Shown here piece by piece: positions 17,763 to 28,952 of a stretch of 64,000 nucleotides of DNA; within the stretch, counting starts at the first letter, position 1, and the number at the start of each line of letters is the position of its first letter. Under the pieces are notes generated by a model, which was given only the letters and a program-made list of their open reading frames with translations, did no database searches and was not told where the DNA came from. This DNA is from Providencia rettgeri (GTDB lineage Bacteria; Pseudomonadota; Gammaproteobacteria; Enterobacterales; Enterobacteriaceae). The position numbers and the translations under genes were made by a program. The stretch is from positions 2,232,001 through 2,296,000 of the forward strand of contig NZ_CP017671.1 in the NCBI RefSeq assembly GCF_001874625.1. The letters run 5' to 3'.

Positions 17763-19493
17763 TTACATTCTTTCAACGGTTTCTATACCAAGTGTATCTA
17801 AACCAGTTTTCAGTGTTTTTTGTGTTAATGCTGCAAGTTTCAGGCGGCTTTGACGTTGATTTTCATTTTCTGCTGACAGAATAGGGCAATGCTCGTAGAA
17901 ACTTGAGAATAACCCAGCCAATTCGTATAAATAGGCACACATAACATGAGGAGTTCCTTCCCTTGCTACTGTCAGGATGGTTTCTTCAAACTGTAATAAC
18001 CGTGTTGCTAGTGCAATTTCACGTGGATCTTGTAATGAAATCGGTAAAGTGAGGTCAGTGTGGCTTAAGTTAGCCTTTTTGAAGATAGAGGCCACACGCG
18101 TATAAGCATATTGCATGTAAGGAGCTGTATTTCCTTCGAAGGCTAGCATGTTATCCCAATCAAAAATGTAATCTGTGGTTCTATTTTTTGACAGGTCAGC
18201 ATACTTAACCGCACCAATGCCCACAACATTTGCAACATTGACCAACTCGTCCTCTGGCATTTCAGGGTTTTTCTCGCGGATCAGGTTTTGTGCGCGTTCA
18301 ATAGCCTCATCAAGTAAGTCAGATAAACGTACCGTTCCGCCTGTGCGAGTCTTAAATGGTTTACCATCTTTACCCAACATCATACCAAACATATGGTGTT
18401 CCAAAGACATGGATTCAGGGATGTAACCGGCTTTGCGCACGATAGTCCATGCTTGCATTAAATGTTGATGTTGGCGTGAGTCAATATAATACAGCGAACG
18501 GTCAGCATGTAGGGTTTCATAGCGGTATTTGGCACAAGCAATATCTGTGGTGGTGTATAAGAAGCCGCCGTCTTTCTTCTGAACTATTACCCCCATAGGC
18601 TCGCCTTCCTTGTTTTTAAACTCGTCAAGAAAGACAACCGTCGCACCTTCGCTTTCAACCGCAAGGCCTTTTGCTTTTAAGTCCGCGACAATATTAGGTA
18701 ACATGCTGTTATATAAGCTTTCACCCATCACGTCATCTTCAGTTAATGTGACGTTTAAACGGCGGTAAGTTTGTTGATTTTGTTGCATGGTGATATCAAC
18801 CAATTTACGCCACATTTGGCGGCAGTATTCATCACCTGACTGAAGTTTTACTACGTAGCCACGGGCACGCACGGCAAACTCTTCATCTTCGTCGTAATGC
18901 TTTTTCGCTTCACGGTAAAACGCTTCGAGGTCAGCAAGGGCCATATCACTTGCATCTTCGTTTTGTACTTTTTCAAGGTAGGCAATTAACATACCAAATT
19001 GCGTACCCCAATCACCTACGTGGTTGGCACGGATCACTTTATGACCAAGATATTCTTGAGTACGCGCGGCAGCGTCACCAATGATAGTTGAACGTAAATG
19101 ACCAACGTGCATTTGTTTTGCAACATTTGGTGCGGAGTAGTCAATAACAATCGTTTCAGGTTTAACGGGTGCGATGCCTAACCGTTGTGAAGTTAAAGCG
19201 TCTTCGATATGTTTCTCTATCCAAGTCGGTTCAAGGAAAATATTAATAAACCCAGGACCTGCAATTTCGATTTTGCTTGCAACCCCGTCCAAATCAAGGT
19301 GATTAACAACCTGCTCAGCAAGTTGTCTCGGAGCCATCCCCATTTTTTTAGCAGCGCCCATTACCCCGTTGGCTTGATAATCGCCAAACTGAGCCTTCGC
19401 GGACTGACGTACCAGCGCGTCACTGCCTTCTGGAGCACCTGCTGCTAGCATTGCAGCACCAATTTTATCTGAAAGAATCGCCTGAATATTCAC
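17763..19493 (-). CDS. argS: Arginyl-tRNA synthetase
   Basis: This 576-residue class I aminoacyl-tRNA synthetase charges tRNA-Arg. It shows the N-terminal Add-1 domain, the HIGH-type motif [12 protein letters not shown] at about residues 120-131, and [12 protein letters not shown] in place of a canonical KMSKS, as in E. coli ArgS (577 residues). The C-terminus ends [10 protein letters not shown]. It is divergent from yecM, as in E. coli. Confidence 0.97.
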   Translation of the reverse strand: MNIQAILSDKIGAAMLAAGAPEGSDALVRQSAKAQFGDYQANGVMGAAKKMGMAPRQLAEQVVNHLDLDGVASKIEIAGPGFINIFLEPTWIEKHIEDALTSQRLGIAPVKPETIVIDYSAPNVAKQMHVGHLRSTIIGDAAARTQEYLGHKVIRANHVGDWGTQFGMLIAYLEKVQNEDASDMALADLEAFYREAKKHYDEDEEFAVRARGYVVKLQSGDEYCRQMWRKLVDITMQQNQQTYRRLNVTLTEDDVMGESLYNSMLPNIVADLKAKGLAVESEGATVVFLDEFKNKEGEPMGVIVQKKDGGFLYTTTDIACAKYRYETLHADRSLYYIDSRQHQHLMQAWTIVRKAGYIPESMSLEHHMFGMMLGKDGKPFKTRTGGTVRLSDLLDEAIERAQNLIREKNPEMPEDELVNVANVVGIGAVKYADLSKNRTTDYIFDWDNMLAFEGNTAPYMQYAYTRVASIFKKANLSHTDLTLPISLQDPREIALATRLLQFEETILTVAREGTPHVMCAYLYELAGLFSSFYEHCPILSAENENQRQSRLKLAALTQKTLKTGLDTLGIETVERM

Positions 19494-19663
19494 CGAAATA
19501 CCTTAAATTACGAACATAGTTACCGCATTGTGCCATCACATGCGCAGAACTAAAAGGTGGAAGAGAAAAATCGGCAGGTTTTATACCACATTTTAGGGCT
19601 CTCATGCTACAGTCTGCGCCATTGTTTAGGGGATTAGTTTTATTGAAAGGGGCTTTTGGCGTC

Positions 19664-20215
19664 ATGAAATTGAGTGAAGTTTCACAATTACAAGATTTAT
19701 GGGACGATTTACCTGTATTTAGGGATAAATTACAGCAGATGGCTGAGGAATTAAATTTATCCTTGTCATCATATCTTATTGACCATATCTCAGTACGTTG
19801 CCATCAGATTAACACCGCAGAACGTTGGCACCAAGGTTTAATGCAGTGCGCGCAACTGGTGTCAGATAACCTTATCAATGGCCGCCCAATACGTTTATAT
19901 GAGCTAGCAGAGCCGATTAGTATTGCACAGCAGGATGTTTATATTATTGAGCTTCCATTCCCTAAAGATAAAATCTACCCAAAAGAAAGCTGGGAACATA
20001 TTGAGATGGTCATTGATGTTGAGCCTTCACAATTAGAAATGGCAGCACGTGCTCTACTGCCAGACCCTCTACCTTATGGCTACAGGATCAAAGTAAGTCA
20101 ACCCAAAGGCCAGCAAGAAAGGTTGCCTAATCCAACATTAGCAGTGTCAAATGGTGAGATAACGGTTAAATACCATCCATTTTCGCTAAAAAAGATAATT
20201 GAAAGTGAAAAATAA
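19664..20215 (+). CDS. yecM: YecM, VOC-fold metal-binding protein of unknown role
   Basis: This 183-residue protein of the YecM family (glyoxalase/bleomycin-resistance-like fold) is recognised by DHISVRCHQINTAERW, IYELAEPI-type and ELPFPKDKIYPKESWEHIE blocks. The conserved His and Glu residues fit a metal site. The ATG at 19664 is preferred to an upstream start at 19604: the extra 20 residues are not part of the family, and GAAAGGGG lies just before 19664. It is divergent from argS, as in E. coli. No activity is established. Confidence 0.88.
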   Translation: MKLSEVSQLQDLWDDLPVFRDKLQQMAEELNLSLSSYLIDHISVRCHQINTAERWHQGLMQCAQLVSDNLINGRPIRLYELAEPISIAQQDVYIIELPFPKDKIYPKESWEHIEMVIDVEPSQLEMAARALLPDPLPYGYRIKVSQPKGQQERLPNPTLAVSNGEITVKYHPFSLKKIIESEK

Positions 20216-20397
20216 GTGATACAAGTAACGTTATTGATCAATAGTCCCCGTTAACTTTTCGGGGTGTGATATCCATCCGATAACATTCACTGATTAATGG
20301 CATTATTAATTCAAGTGTTAACGTTTAACATTATAACCCTACTGTTATTGTAGGGTATTTAAAGCATTAGCTTTATTGCCACTTTTTGGAGGTCATC

Positions 20398-21159
20398 ATG
20401 GCAAAACTGGAAATTTGCTGTTTCGGGATCGAATGTGCCCAAGTGGCGCAAGAATATGGTGCGGATCGTATCGAATTGTGCTCTGGCGCCGCAGATGGTG
20501 GGCTGACACCAAGTTATGGTTATCTGAAATTAGCAAGGGAAAAACTTTATATTCCAGTTCATCCTATTATTCGTCCTCGGGGTGGTGATTTTTGTTATAA
20601 CGTTAGTGAGTTTGATGTTATTTGTGAAGATTTAGTCATGATTAAAGAAATGGGGTTTCCTGGGGCAGTCGTGGGAGTCCTTGATACAGAGGGACGTATT
20701 GACATTAACCGAATGCAGGTACTAATGGAAATAGCACAGGGAATGAATATCACATTCCACCGCGCATTTGATATGTGTATCAACCCAATGCTTGGACTAG
20801 AACAGTTAAAAGAGCTAGGTGTTGCACGGATATTAACTTCTGGCCAACAACAAGGTGCAGAATTGGGCTTACCTCTCCTGAAAGAACTGCATGAAAAAAG
20901 CCGCCAGATGGATGGGCCGAAAATCATGGCCGGGGCTGGCGTTCGTTTAGCTAATTTAAGTAAGTTTATCGAAATAGGTTTGACCGAAGTTCATAGCTCA
21001 GCGGGTAAAACCGTCCCTTCAACGATGAATTATCGTAAAGTCGGTGTCACAATGGCATCAAATAGTGAAAGTGATGAATTTACTCATTATTGTGTTGATG
21101 GGCCAACGGTAGAAGCGATGAAAGACTTTATTTCTATTACAGAAAAAGCCTCTGCGTAG
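20398..21159 (+). CDS. cutC: CutC, copper homeostasis-family TIM-barrel protein
   Basis: This 253-residue cytosolic protein matches E. coli CutC (248): [78 protein letters not shown]. The ATG at 20398 has a GGAGG site 6 nt upstream; a TTG four codons earlier is not needed. The family was linked to copper tolerance, but that role is disputed in E. coli. It follows yecM with a 182-nt gap holding two hairpins (20246-20264 and 20336-20356). Confidence 0.94.
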   Translation: MAKLEICCFGIECAQVAQEYGADRIELCSGAADGGLTPSYGYLKLAREKLYIPVHPIIRPRGGDFCYNVSEFDVICEDLVMIKEMGFPGAVVGVLDTEGRIDINRMQVLMEIAQGMNITFHRAFDMCINPMLGLEQLKELGVARILTSGQQQGAELGLPLLKELHEKSRQMDGPKIMAGAGVRLANLSKFIEIGLTEVHSSAGKTVPSTMNYRKVGVTMASNSESDEFTHYCVDGPTVEAMKDFISITEKASA

Positions 21160-21211
21160 CTGATAATTTAAGGCATTCAACAATACGGTATTTAGGTGTT
21201 GTGTATAAGAT

Positions 21212-21239
21212 AAGGAAAATCAATGAATTGGTTTTCCTT
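21212..21239 (+). terminator. Hairpin terminator of cutC
   Basis: An 11-bp stem (AAGGAAAATCA / TGGTTTTCCTT, one G-U pair) with a 6-nt loop lies 52 nt after cutC, followed by a broken T-rich stretch. Confidence 0.65.
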
Positions 21240-21340
21240 ATTGCTTTTGCGCTTTTTAGCAGTTAATTCATTAATAAATACCGCTTAATACCGTAAATAA
21301 TATGATTTATTTGCTATTAATGGTGTGATTATCGGTTGTG

Positions 21341-21354
21341 TTGATGCATATCAA
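21341..21354 (+). promoter_or_regulatory. Perfect FNR box upstream of dmsA, class II position
   Basis: TTGATGCATATCAA matches the FNR consensus TTGAT-N4-ATCAA at every fixed base. A -10-like TACTAT at 21377-21382 would put the transcription start near 21389. The box would then be centred near -41.5, the class II activating position. This predicts anaerobic induction of dmsABC, as in E. coli. Confidence 0.85.
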
Positions 21355-21440
21355 TTAACCATGTTTTTTATATGGCTACTATTTAATTACTATAAAAATA
21401 CGATGTAATTCAATTTATAATAATAAAAGGTAGCAATGTA

Positions 21441-23864
21441 ATGATTAACAATATCAGAAAAAAAGCGCTGAGTAGGCGGCAATTTATTCAAGCCTCTGCA
21501 TCAGTCGCGACCACAACGGCCATTGTCAGTTCCATCACTTTACCTTTCTCTGCCTAAGCAACACCACCAGTTACCATTCAACCTGATGAAATCAATGAAA
21601 CGATTAAATACAGCGCATGTTTAGTGAACTGTGGGAGCAGGTGCCCGTTAAAAGTGCATGTGAAGGATGATGTAATTACCCGAATCTCCAATGAGACTAT
21701 GTATGATGACTCGCAATTTGGTTTACATCAAATACGCCCATGCTTAAGAGGGCGCTCTGTTCGTTGGAAAACCTACAACCCAGATAGACTGAAGTACCCG
21801 CTATTACGTACAGGAAAGCGCGGAGAAGGGAAATTTAAACGTATCACTTGGGATGAAGCAACAACAATAGTGGCACAAAAACTACGTTCTACTATTGATA
21901 CTTATGGTAATGAAGCTATTTATTACCAATATGGTTCAGGCTCGACAGGAGCAAATTTACAAGGGCGTAATGCTTGTAAGCGCCTATTAAGCCAACTGGG
22001 TGGGTTCCTTGACCAACATGGTACCTATTCAACCGCGCAAATAAACGGTGTTATTCCCTATGTTTATGGGAAATTAGACGACTCACTGTTGTCTGAAATT
22101 GCGAATAGCGATTTAGTGGTGATGTTCGGTCATAATATTGCAGAAACACGCATGTCAGGTGGTGGGCAATTTTATGAAACCCTCCATGCATTAGAAAAAA
22201 GCAAAGCTAAAGTGATTATTATTGACCCACGCCGGACAGATAGTGTGACAACACTTGGCGCTGAGTGGATACCTATTTACCCCGGGACAGATGGGGCTTT
22301 GGTTGCTGCAATCATCCATACTTTAATTAAAGAACAGCTAACTGATGAGGCATTCTTAGCCCAATACTGTGTTGGTTGGGATAGCCAAACATTGCCTGAG
22401 TCTGCGCCAAAAAATGGCTCTTATAAAGATTATATTTTAGGCAAAGGTGATGATGGCATAGAAAAGACACCTGAATGGGCGAGCCGAATTACTGGCGTTT
22501 CAGCTACCCGTATTGTTCAACTAGCTCGTGAATTAGGGAATGCTAAAGCAGCGTGGATCTCTCAAGGTTGGGGGCTGCAAAGAACAGCGTCAGGCGAGCA
22601 GGCTTCTCGCGCAGTGATGATGCTGCCCATTGTTACGGGCCATATTGGCCGTCCTGGTACCAACGCCGGAGGATGGGGCGGTAATGTTGCTTATTCAGTG
22701 CCAGGGTTTGCTATTCCTAACCCAGTCAAGACTAAAATCCCTTGTTTTATGTGGACGGATGCCATTGCCCGTGGAACGGAGATGACAGCAACAAATTCGA
22801 CGCTTATCGGTAAAGAGCGCCTCGAAACAAATGTAAAATTCTTATGGCATTACGCAAGCAATGTTACTGGCAATCAACACTCTGATTTAAATAAAACTCA
22901 CAACATTTTGACGGATGAGTCTTTGTGTGAATTTATCCTTGTTTGGGACACACATATGACGCCATCGACAAAATATGCAGATTTGATCTTACCTGATGTC
23001 ACGAGCGTAGAGTCTAATGACCTGATCAATAATTCCTATGCAAGTGGTGCATATCATTATGCAATTCGCCTGCAAAACGCGATTACGCCATTATGGGAGT
23101 GCCGCCAATCTTATGATGTACTGGCTGATATTGCGCAAAAACTAGGTATTAAAGAGCAATTTACCGAAGGGCGTACCCATGAGCAGTGGATTGAGTACTG
23201 CTACAATCAAATGCGCGAGAAAAACCCGCATTTACCGACATTTGAAGAAACAAATGATATGGGGATTGTCGATAGAAAACTGGCGAATAGTGCGGACTAT
23301 ATTGCATTAAAATCATTCCGTGACTCACCAGAAACGGCTCCTCTACCGACACCATCAGGGAAAATTGAGATCTATTCAGAACGGTTAGCGAAGATAGCGA
23401 AAGAGTGGGAATACCCGTCAGACCAACGCATTCCAGCAGTACCTGAATATTGCGTAAATACAGAAGGTGTTGAAAACAAACAAGCTAAACAAAAATATCC
23501 GCTACAAATGACCGGCTACCATGATAAGGGCCATGCGCATTCGTCTTATTTTAATATTGCAATATTGCGAGAAGCGGTACCCCATCAATATTGGATTAAC
23601 CCAATCGATGCTTCTGCTAGAGGGATCAAGGATGGTGATAATACCGAAATATTTAATGACCGCGGGCGAATGTATATCAAAGCTAAAGTCACTGAGCGTG
23701 TTTTACCGGGGGTTATTGCTGTTCCACAAGGTGCTTGGCGTGAAGTGAATGATGAGGGTGTTGATATTGGTGGATGTATTAATACATTAACCACCCAACA
23801 GCCATCGGCCTTAGTGAAGGGTAACCCTCAACATACTAACTTAGTTGACGTAAAACGTGCATAA
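21441..23864 (+). pseudogene. dmsA: dmsA: DMSO reductase molybdopterin subunit with an in-frame TAA in the signal-peptide region
   Basis: The reading frame from ATG 21441 encodes a Tat signal peptide (MINNIRKKALSRRQFIQAS, twin arginines in SRRQFIQ) ending ITLPFSA. A TAA then interrupts it at codon 39 (21555-21557), and the frame continues with ATPPVTIQPDE into a complete DmsA. The Fe-S cysteine motif C-x3-C-x3-C with a later C (ACLVNCGSRCPLK, CLRGRSV) and molybdopterin-binding blocks run to 23864. The whole frame is 808 codons against about 814 residues in E. coli. A single CAA-to-TAA change would explain it, leaving a SAQA-type cleavage site. Reinitiation at GTG 21624 would lose the Tat signal and the first cysteine. 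The gene is therefore inactivated, unless the stop is a sequencing error or is suppressed. dmsB and dmsC downstream are intact. Confidence 0.9.
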
Positions 23865-23874
23865 GGAGTGATTG

Positions 23875-24492
23875 ATGAAACAGTATGGTTTTTATTTTGA
23901 CTCAACGAAATGCACGGGATGTAAAACTTGTCAGGTCAGTTGTAAAGATGAAAAAGATCTCGATTTAGGGCCTAAATTTCGTCGAGTCTATGAGTTCGGT
24001 GGTGGAAGTTGGCAGCAGCAAGATGGCATTTGGCAACAAAATGTCTATAGCTATTACTTATCCATTTCGTGTAACCATTGTTCTAACCCGACTTGTGTTG
24101 AAGGGTGCCCAACGGGAGCCATGCATAAGCGAGAACAGGATGGCTTAGTTGTCGTCGACCAAAGTGTTTGTGTTGGCTGTCGCTACTGCGAATTACGTTG
24201 TCCTTATGGTGCGCCACAGTACGATGAAAAGAAACATCTGATGAGCAAATGCGATGGTTGCTACGAACGAGTTGAAAAGGGGATGAAACCTGTGTGTGTG
24301 GAGTCTTGCCCTCAGCGAGCATTAGATTTTGACGATATCAATATACTTCGTGAACGTCACGGTAATATAAGTGGTATTGCACCTATGCCAAATCCTAATC
24401 TAACCAACCCTAATATTGTGATTAAACCGCATAAAGACGCGAAGCCTTATGGTGATACGAGCGGTAAATTACAAAACCCGGCGGAGGTATAA
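23875..24492 (+). CDS. dmsB: DmsB, iron-sulfur electron-transfer subunit of DMSO reductase
   Basis: This 205-residue protein has the same length as E. coli DmsB. It has four ferredoxin-type cysteine clusters (CTGCKTCQVSC, CNHCSNPTCVEGC, CVGCRYCELRC, CDGCYERVEKGMKPVCVESC), so it should carry four [4Fe-4S] centres. They pass electrons from DmsC and menaquinol to DmsA on the periplasmic face. The ATG at 23875 is used, with AAGGAG at about 23863. A TTG one codon earlier is not needed. It is exported with DmsA by that subunit's Tat signal, so the dmsA stop would strand it in the cytosol. Confidence 0.95.
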   Translation: MKQYGFYFDSTKCTGCKTCQVSCKDEKDLDLGPKFRRVYEFGGGSWQQQDGIWQQNVYSYYLSISCNHCSNPTCVEGCPTGAMHKREQDGLVVVDQSVCVGCRYCELRCPYGAPQYDEKKHLMSKCDGCYERVEKGMKPVCVESCPQRALDFDDINILRERHGNISGIAPMPNPNLTNPNIVIKPHKDAKPYGDTSGKLQNPAEV

Positions 24493-24493
24493 C

Positions 24494-25270
24494 ATGCACG
24501 AACTTCCTCTTGTATTTTTTACCGTATTGGGTCAGTCAGCAGCGGGTCTATATTTACTTGCTTATTTGAGTAAAAAGATAGGGATGGTTGATGAGTACCA
24601 ATTGCGTAACGCCAATATAGTGGCTTTTATTACGATGATAATTGCGTTAGCTTTGGGGGCACTGCATGTGGGGCAACCTTTGCGCTTCTTTAATATGCTA
24701 TTAGGCGTTGGCCGCTCACCAATGAGTAATGAAGCTTTATTGAGTGGTATTTTTGTCGCTTTTGGGGCTGCAACTTTACTGTTTACTTTATTTATTAAAA
24801 ATAAAGTATTAAGTGAACTATGTAACATCGGCACGGTGATTTTTGGTCTGGCATTTGTATGGTCAATTCCACAAGTTTATAACATTGCCACAGTTGCTAA
24901 TTGGTTTACTGTCTTCACAACCTTACAAATGTGGATGACGTTGCTAGTCGGTGGAGGGGCATTAGCCATTCTATTGGGTGCTCAGCGGTTAGGGGCTTTG
25001 GCCTTCCTTATTGGGGCAGTTATTATTTTTGCTACAAGAGCCGCTTATGTGTCATTTTTGGGTGAAACAGGGCCTGAAATTAGTGCGGAACAAGCGGGTT
25101 TTTGGAGCTTCCAACTGGTTGTTCTCGCATTGATGCTGTTTGTTTTCCCAGCACTTTTATACCGGGGACGGAATTCGACGGCGCTACTGGGTATTTGTGC
25201 AATAGCCGTGATCTTAGCAGAGTTGTCGGGTCGAATTGCTTTTTATAATTTATGGCAAATAACAATGTAA
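24494..25270 (+). CDS. dmsC: DmsC, membrane anchor subunit of DMSO reductase
   Basis: This 258-residue inner-membrane protein has eight predicted hydrophobic segments. It anchors DmsAB and oxidises menaquinol. The N-terminus MHELPLVFFTVLGQSAAGLYLL and the block LHVGQPLRFFNML match the family. The ATG at 24494 follows dmsB by one base and has GGAGG 6 nt upstream, which indicates translational coupling. E. coli DmsC is about 287 residues, so this one is a little shorter at the C-terminus. A terminator follows at 25296. Confidence 0.93.
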   Translation: MHELPLVFFTVLGQSAAGLYLLAYLSKKIGMVDEYQLRNANIVAFITMIIALALGALHVGQPLRFFNMLLGVGRSPMSNEALLSGIFVAFGAATLLFTLFIKNKVLSELCNIGTVIFGLAFVWSIPQVYNIATVANWFTVFTTLQMWMTLLVGGGALAILLGAQRLGALAFLIGAVIIFATRAAYVSFLGETGPEISAEQAGFWSFQLVVLALMLFVFPALLYRGRNSTALLGICAIAVILAELSGRIAFYNLWQITM

Positions 25271-25295
25271 CTTTCTGATAAATAATCATTAAAAT

Positions 25296-25327
25296 AAACG
25301 CCTATGGGAAACTTCCCCTAGGCGTTT
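25296..25327. terminator. Bidirectional terminator between dmsABC and cmoB
   Basis: A long hairpin (AAACGCCTA / TAGGCGTTT outer, GGGAA / TTCCC inner, 2-nt loop, one mismatch) lies between the convergent dmsC and cmoB stop codons. Confidence 0.88.
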
Positions 25328-25332
25328 TAGTT

Positions 25333-26304
25333 TTAAGGTTTGCGAGCAACTAAGATAGCGCGTAACGGTGCAGGATAACCTTCAATGGTTTTAGTTTGGT
25401 CATTAGGGTCTAAAAACTCCGCTAATGAATCTGTTCTCATCCATTGTGTGCGGCGCTGTTCTTCCAAAGATGTCACCGCTTGGTCAACAATACGTACATC
25501 CACAAAACCACATTTCTCTAACCAAACTTTGAGCATTTTAGCTGAAGGAATAAAGTACACATTGCGCATTTGAGCATAGCGATCACCCGGGATTAGACAT
25601 TGGAACTCATCACCTTCAATGACAAGGCTTTCAAGGACCAATTCACCTTCGTTAACTAACTGATTTTTCAGTTGCCATAAGTGATCAAGTGGTGAACGAC
25701 GGTGATATAGTACACCCATTGAAAATACGGTATCAAACGCGTTAAGTGCAGGGAGTTGCTCTATCCCTAGAGGTAATAAATGGGCACGTTGGTCATCCCC
25801 TAATAGTTTTCTGACTGCTTCGAACTGGCATAAAAACAGCTCTGTTGGGTCAATGCCGACGACAAATTTAGCTTGTTGTCCTAACATGCGCCACATGTGA
25901 TAACCGCTTCCACAACCGACATCTAACACATAGCGGTCTTTTAACGACGAAATATGAGGCAAAACGCGATCCCATTTCCAATCAGAACGCCATTCGGTAT
26001 CAATATTGACGCCATACAGTGAAAATGGCCCCTTTCGCCAAGGCATTAATTGCTCAAGGATATTATTTAAACGTCGAGTCTCACCGGATGTCAGTTCGGG
26101 CTCACGTGTGGCAGTGACACTGTTGAGTAAATCTAAATGTGTTGGTGTCATGACAGGTAAGTTATCTAACATTTTTTCCCATGAGGAAAAACCGCCATGT
26201 AAACCTTGCTTTTTCCATTCAGTAATTTGCGCTGGAAGGGTTTCAAGCCAATGACTTAAAGGGCCAACAGCGATTTGTTGGTAAAAACGACCAAAATCAA
26301 TCAT
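25333..26304 (-). CDS. cmoB: tRNA U34 carboxymethyltransferase CmoB
   Basis: This 323-residue protein has exactly the E. coli length. It transfers the carboxymethyl group of carboxy-SAM to 5-hydroxyuridine at tRNA position 34, making cmo5U. The SAM fold shows [14 protein letters not shown] and [21 protein letters not shown], and the C-terminus ends [17 protein letters not shown] 26304 ([10 protein letters not shown]) is preferred to a TTG two codons upstream. The cmoA stop lies 2 nt before it, so the pair is coupled. Confidence 0.97.
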   Translation of the reverse strand: MIDFGRFYQQIAVGPLSHWLETLPAQITEWKKQGLHGGFSSWEKMLDNLPVMTPTHLDLLNSVTATREPELTSGETRRLNNILEQLMPWRKGPFSLYGVNIDTEWRSDWKWDRVLPHISSLKDRYVLDVGCGSGYHMWRMLGQQAKFVVGIDPTELFLCQFEAVRKLLGDDQRAHLLPLGIEQLPALNAFDTVFSMGVLYHRRSPLDHLWQLKNQLVNEGELVLESLVIEGDEFQCLIPGDRYAQMRNVYFIPSAKMLKVWLEKCGFVDVRIVDQAVTSLEEQRRTQWMRTDSLAEFLDPNDQTKTIEGYPAPLRAILVARKP

Positions 26305-26306
26305 AC

Positions 26307-27098
<792 letters not shown>

Positions 27099-27184
27099 TC
27101 AGAAAGGCTGCTTTCTGAAAATCTATCCATATACCATGGAATAATGCGGCGGCACGTGAGTAAGTGCCGTATAGACGATAAAAA

Positions 27185-27583
27185 TTAAAGATTAAACGAA
27201 ACGATTTGTATCCATGGCAAATAATAAGTGTTTGCCATAACCATCAATGCCATAGCAAGGTAGGTTGCTACCATACCTGAACGGCGATATGTATAGTCAT
27301 GGTTTTTTAAGCCATAGGAATGAAGTAGGCGACCCGCAATTAAGATAAGACCACAAACGTGGATCATCCAAACTTGTGCGCCGTTCATCTCCATAAAAAG
27401 TAACAAAATAAGGGAGATAGGGATATATTCGATGGCATTGCCATGAACACGGATTGCAGTTTGTAATTCATAAAAACCGCCATCACCATAAGCTATACGA
27501 TATTGATTACGCAGCTTCACAACATTTAAAGATAATCTAAGTAGCAGTAAGGCACCTAGTACAGCGTACAAAGAGCTGACCAT
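27185..27583 (-). CDS. yecN: YecN, MAPEG-family membrane protein
   Basis: This 132-residue inner-membrane protein has four hydrophobic segments and the MAPEG signature (VKLRNQYRIAYGDGG, AIRVHGNAIEYIPISLILLLFME, GRLLHSYGL). Human relatives are glutathione S-transferase-like microsomal enzymes; the bacterial role is unknown. It lies upstream of cmoA on the same strand, as in E. coli, but 128 nt separate them. A weak hairpin (CGGCAC / GTGCCG at 27150-27169) lies in that gap. Confidence 0.92.
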   Translation of the reverse strand: MVSSLYAVLGALLLLRLSLNVVKLRNQYRIAYGDGGFYELQTAIRVHGNAIEYIPISLILLLFMEMNGAQVWMIHVCGLILIAGRLLHSYGLKNHDYTYRRSGMVATYLAMALMVMANTYYLPWIQIVSFNL

Positions 27584-27732
27584 TTTTTACTCCACCATAA
27601 AACGAATCAAACTATGAAAACACCTAAAAATATAAGTTATAGTAATGTGTATTAACGATATTTTGTAAATTGTAATTCTTAAAAAGCCATAGGACAAATA
27701 AAATCACAACTTTTTTGGGTAATCATTCAATC

Positions 27733-28137
27733 TTATTTGATTAAACCATCTTGTTTTAATCGTTGTAAAATATGTACTGCTGTTGTGGAACAGCGTGATA
27801 AATCATGGCTATCAAACCAAGCGAGTTCAGCAATTTCAGCTGCAGGCTGCGGTTTGCCGTTATATTCGGCAAAATAACAACGAATACGGACTTGAGTGCC
27901 ATCTTGCTTGCCATCCGCTAACCCAATGAATTCACCGTAAAAACGAATAGAGCTAGTGTCCAGTTTTAGTGTGAGTTCTTCATCAATTTCACGGCATAAT
28001 GCTTGTTCATCCGTTTCACCAAGCTCTCTTTTGCCGCCAGGGATATAAAACAGCTGTTTGTTATGGGAGCGAACCATGGCAATTTTGCTTTGTGATAAGG
28101 CGATTAACCCCAGCTTATCAATAATTTTATCAGTCAC
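27733..28137 (-). CDS. Nudix hydrolase of unknown substrate
   Basis: This 134-residue protein has a complete Nudix box, G-x5-E-x7-REIDEEL (GGKRELGETDEQALCREIDEEL), so it should hydrolyse a nucleoside-diphosphate-linked compound with Mg2+. I do not recognise a specific E. coli orthologue. It is distinct from NudB, which is also in this window. It lies alone between a DUF4377-like lipoprotein and yecN, all on the minus strand, with gaps near 100-150 nt. Its substrate cannot be read from the sequence. Confidence 0.85.
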   Translation of the reverse strand: MTDKIIDKLGLIALSQSKIAMVRSHNKQLFYIPGGKRELGETDEQALCREIDEELTLKLDTSSIRFYGEFIGLADGKQDGTQVRIRCYFAEYNGKPQPAAEIAELAWFDSHDLSRCSTTAVHILQRLKQDGLIK

Positions 28138-28235
28138 AATGTCGTCACTCTTTTATTTTTTGATAATAAAAATTTGAAGTTTACACTGAGTAAAATCATT
28201 AAGCAGGGTAGAAACCCTAGCTTAATGATTAAACA

Positions 28236-28559
28236 TTATTTTTTTTCAATGATTTTGACAAGTTCATAGCGAATGCTTGGGGCATCTGCTGGTGGGTTTG
28301 GCACATCAAACTGTTTCACTTGTAGGGTATAAGTGAAACCGGGTTGGTATTCAAAGCCTTGAATTGAATTATAAAATAATTGCCAGTCATCATTAGGGTT
28401 TTCTTTTACTTTCATACATTTCATTGGAGCAACGCCGACACAGTCAGCGAGTGAAGAATCGACATAAAATGTTTTGGTATTATCAGTATCTGCGGGTTTC
28501 ACAGTTTGGCATCCTACAAGTAGCATAATTATGGATGAGGCAAGTAACATTTTTTTCAT
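28236..28559 (-). CDS. Small lipoprotein with DUF4377-like domain
   Basis: This 107-residue precursor has a lipoprotein signal (MKKMLLASSIIMLLVGC, lipidated C17). The short mature domain includes C-V-G-V-A-P-M-K-C-M-K-V and FEYQPGFTYTLQVKQF, features I associate with DUF4377 proteins such as the HslJ-linked heat-shock lipoproteins. ATG 28559 is chosen because AAGGA lies 6 nt upstream; a TTG two codons earlier is unlikely. Function is unknown. Confidence 0.8.
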   Translation of the reverse strand: MKKMLLASSIIMLLVGCQTVKPADTDNTKTFYVDSSLADCVGVAPMKCMKVKENPNDDWQLFYNSIQGFEYQPGFTYTLQVKQFDVPNPPADAPSIRYELVKIIEKK

Positions 28560-28835
28560 ATGCAATCCTTAAACAGCAGATGATGATTAATTGAGCATTG
28601 ATACAGTTTTCGATTATAGCAAACTGAAAAAGGTAACGATTCCTAAATAGAAAATTTTGTCACTAAAAATGGTGTTGCTGAATGACGATAGGTAATGAAA
28701 TCAACAAAAGGTTGTTTTTTTATTCAATATTCCCTTGAACAGATAAAATAAACCTTTGTAGTAATATGTACATGGTGCTCATAGTCACTTAAAATCGAAC
28801 AGATCATCGTGTGCTGTCTGCATGCCTAGTGATTT

Positions 28836-28869
28836 AATTTTAATGTTATTTATTGGTGGCATTAAAATT
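28836..28869. repeat. 10-bp inverted repeat in the aspS upstream gap
   Basis: AATTTTAATG (28836-28845) and CATTAAAATT (28860-28869) form a perfect stem with a 14-nt loop and no T-tract. It lies in a 494-nt gene-free gap (28560-29053) in which I see no gene. It could be an operator or a structured leader. Confidence 0.4.
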
Positions 28870-28946
28870 GATGAAAATATGATTAAAAACAAAATGGTTT
28901 ACGCGATAAGTTAGATCCGTAACTATTTGTCTGACAGAATTTCCTG

Positions 28947-28952
28947 TATAAT
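28947..28952 (+). promoter_or_regulatory. Consensus -10 element (TATAAT) upstream of aspS
   Basis: TATAAT stands about 100 nt before aspS. No good -35 is found at 16-18 bp; TTGTCT at 28927-28932 is only 14 bp away. A leader of about 95 nt would follow. Confidence 0.5.

Noticed and set aside
21555-21557. Selenocysteine or other programmed recoding of the dmsA stop
   Set aside because: The codon is TAA, not TGA, and it stands in the signal-peptide/mature junction, not at the active site. No recoding signal is visible.
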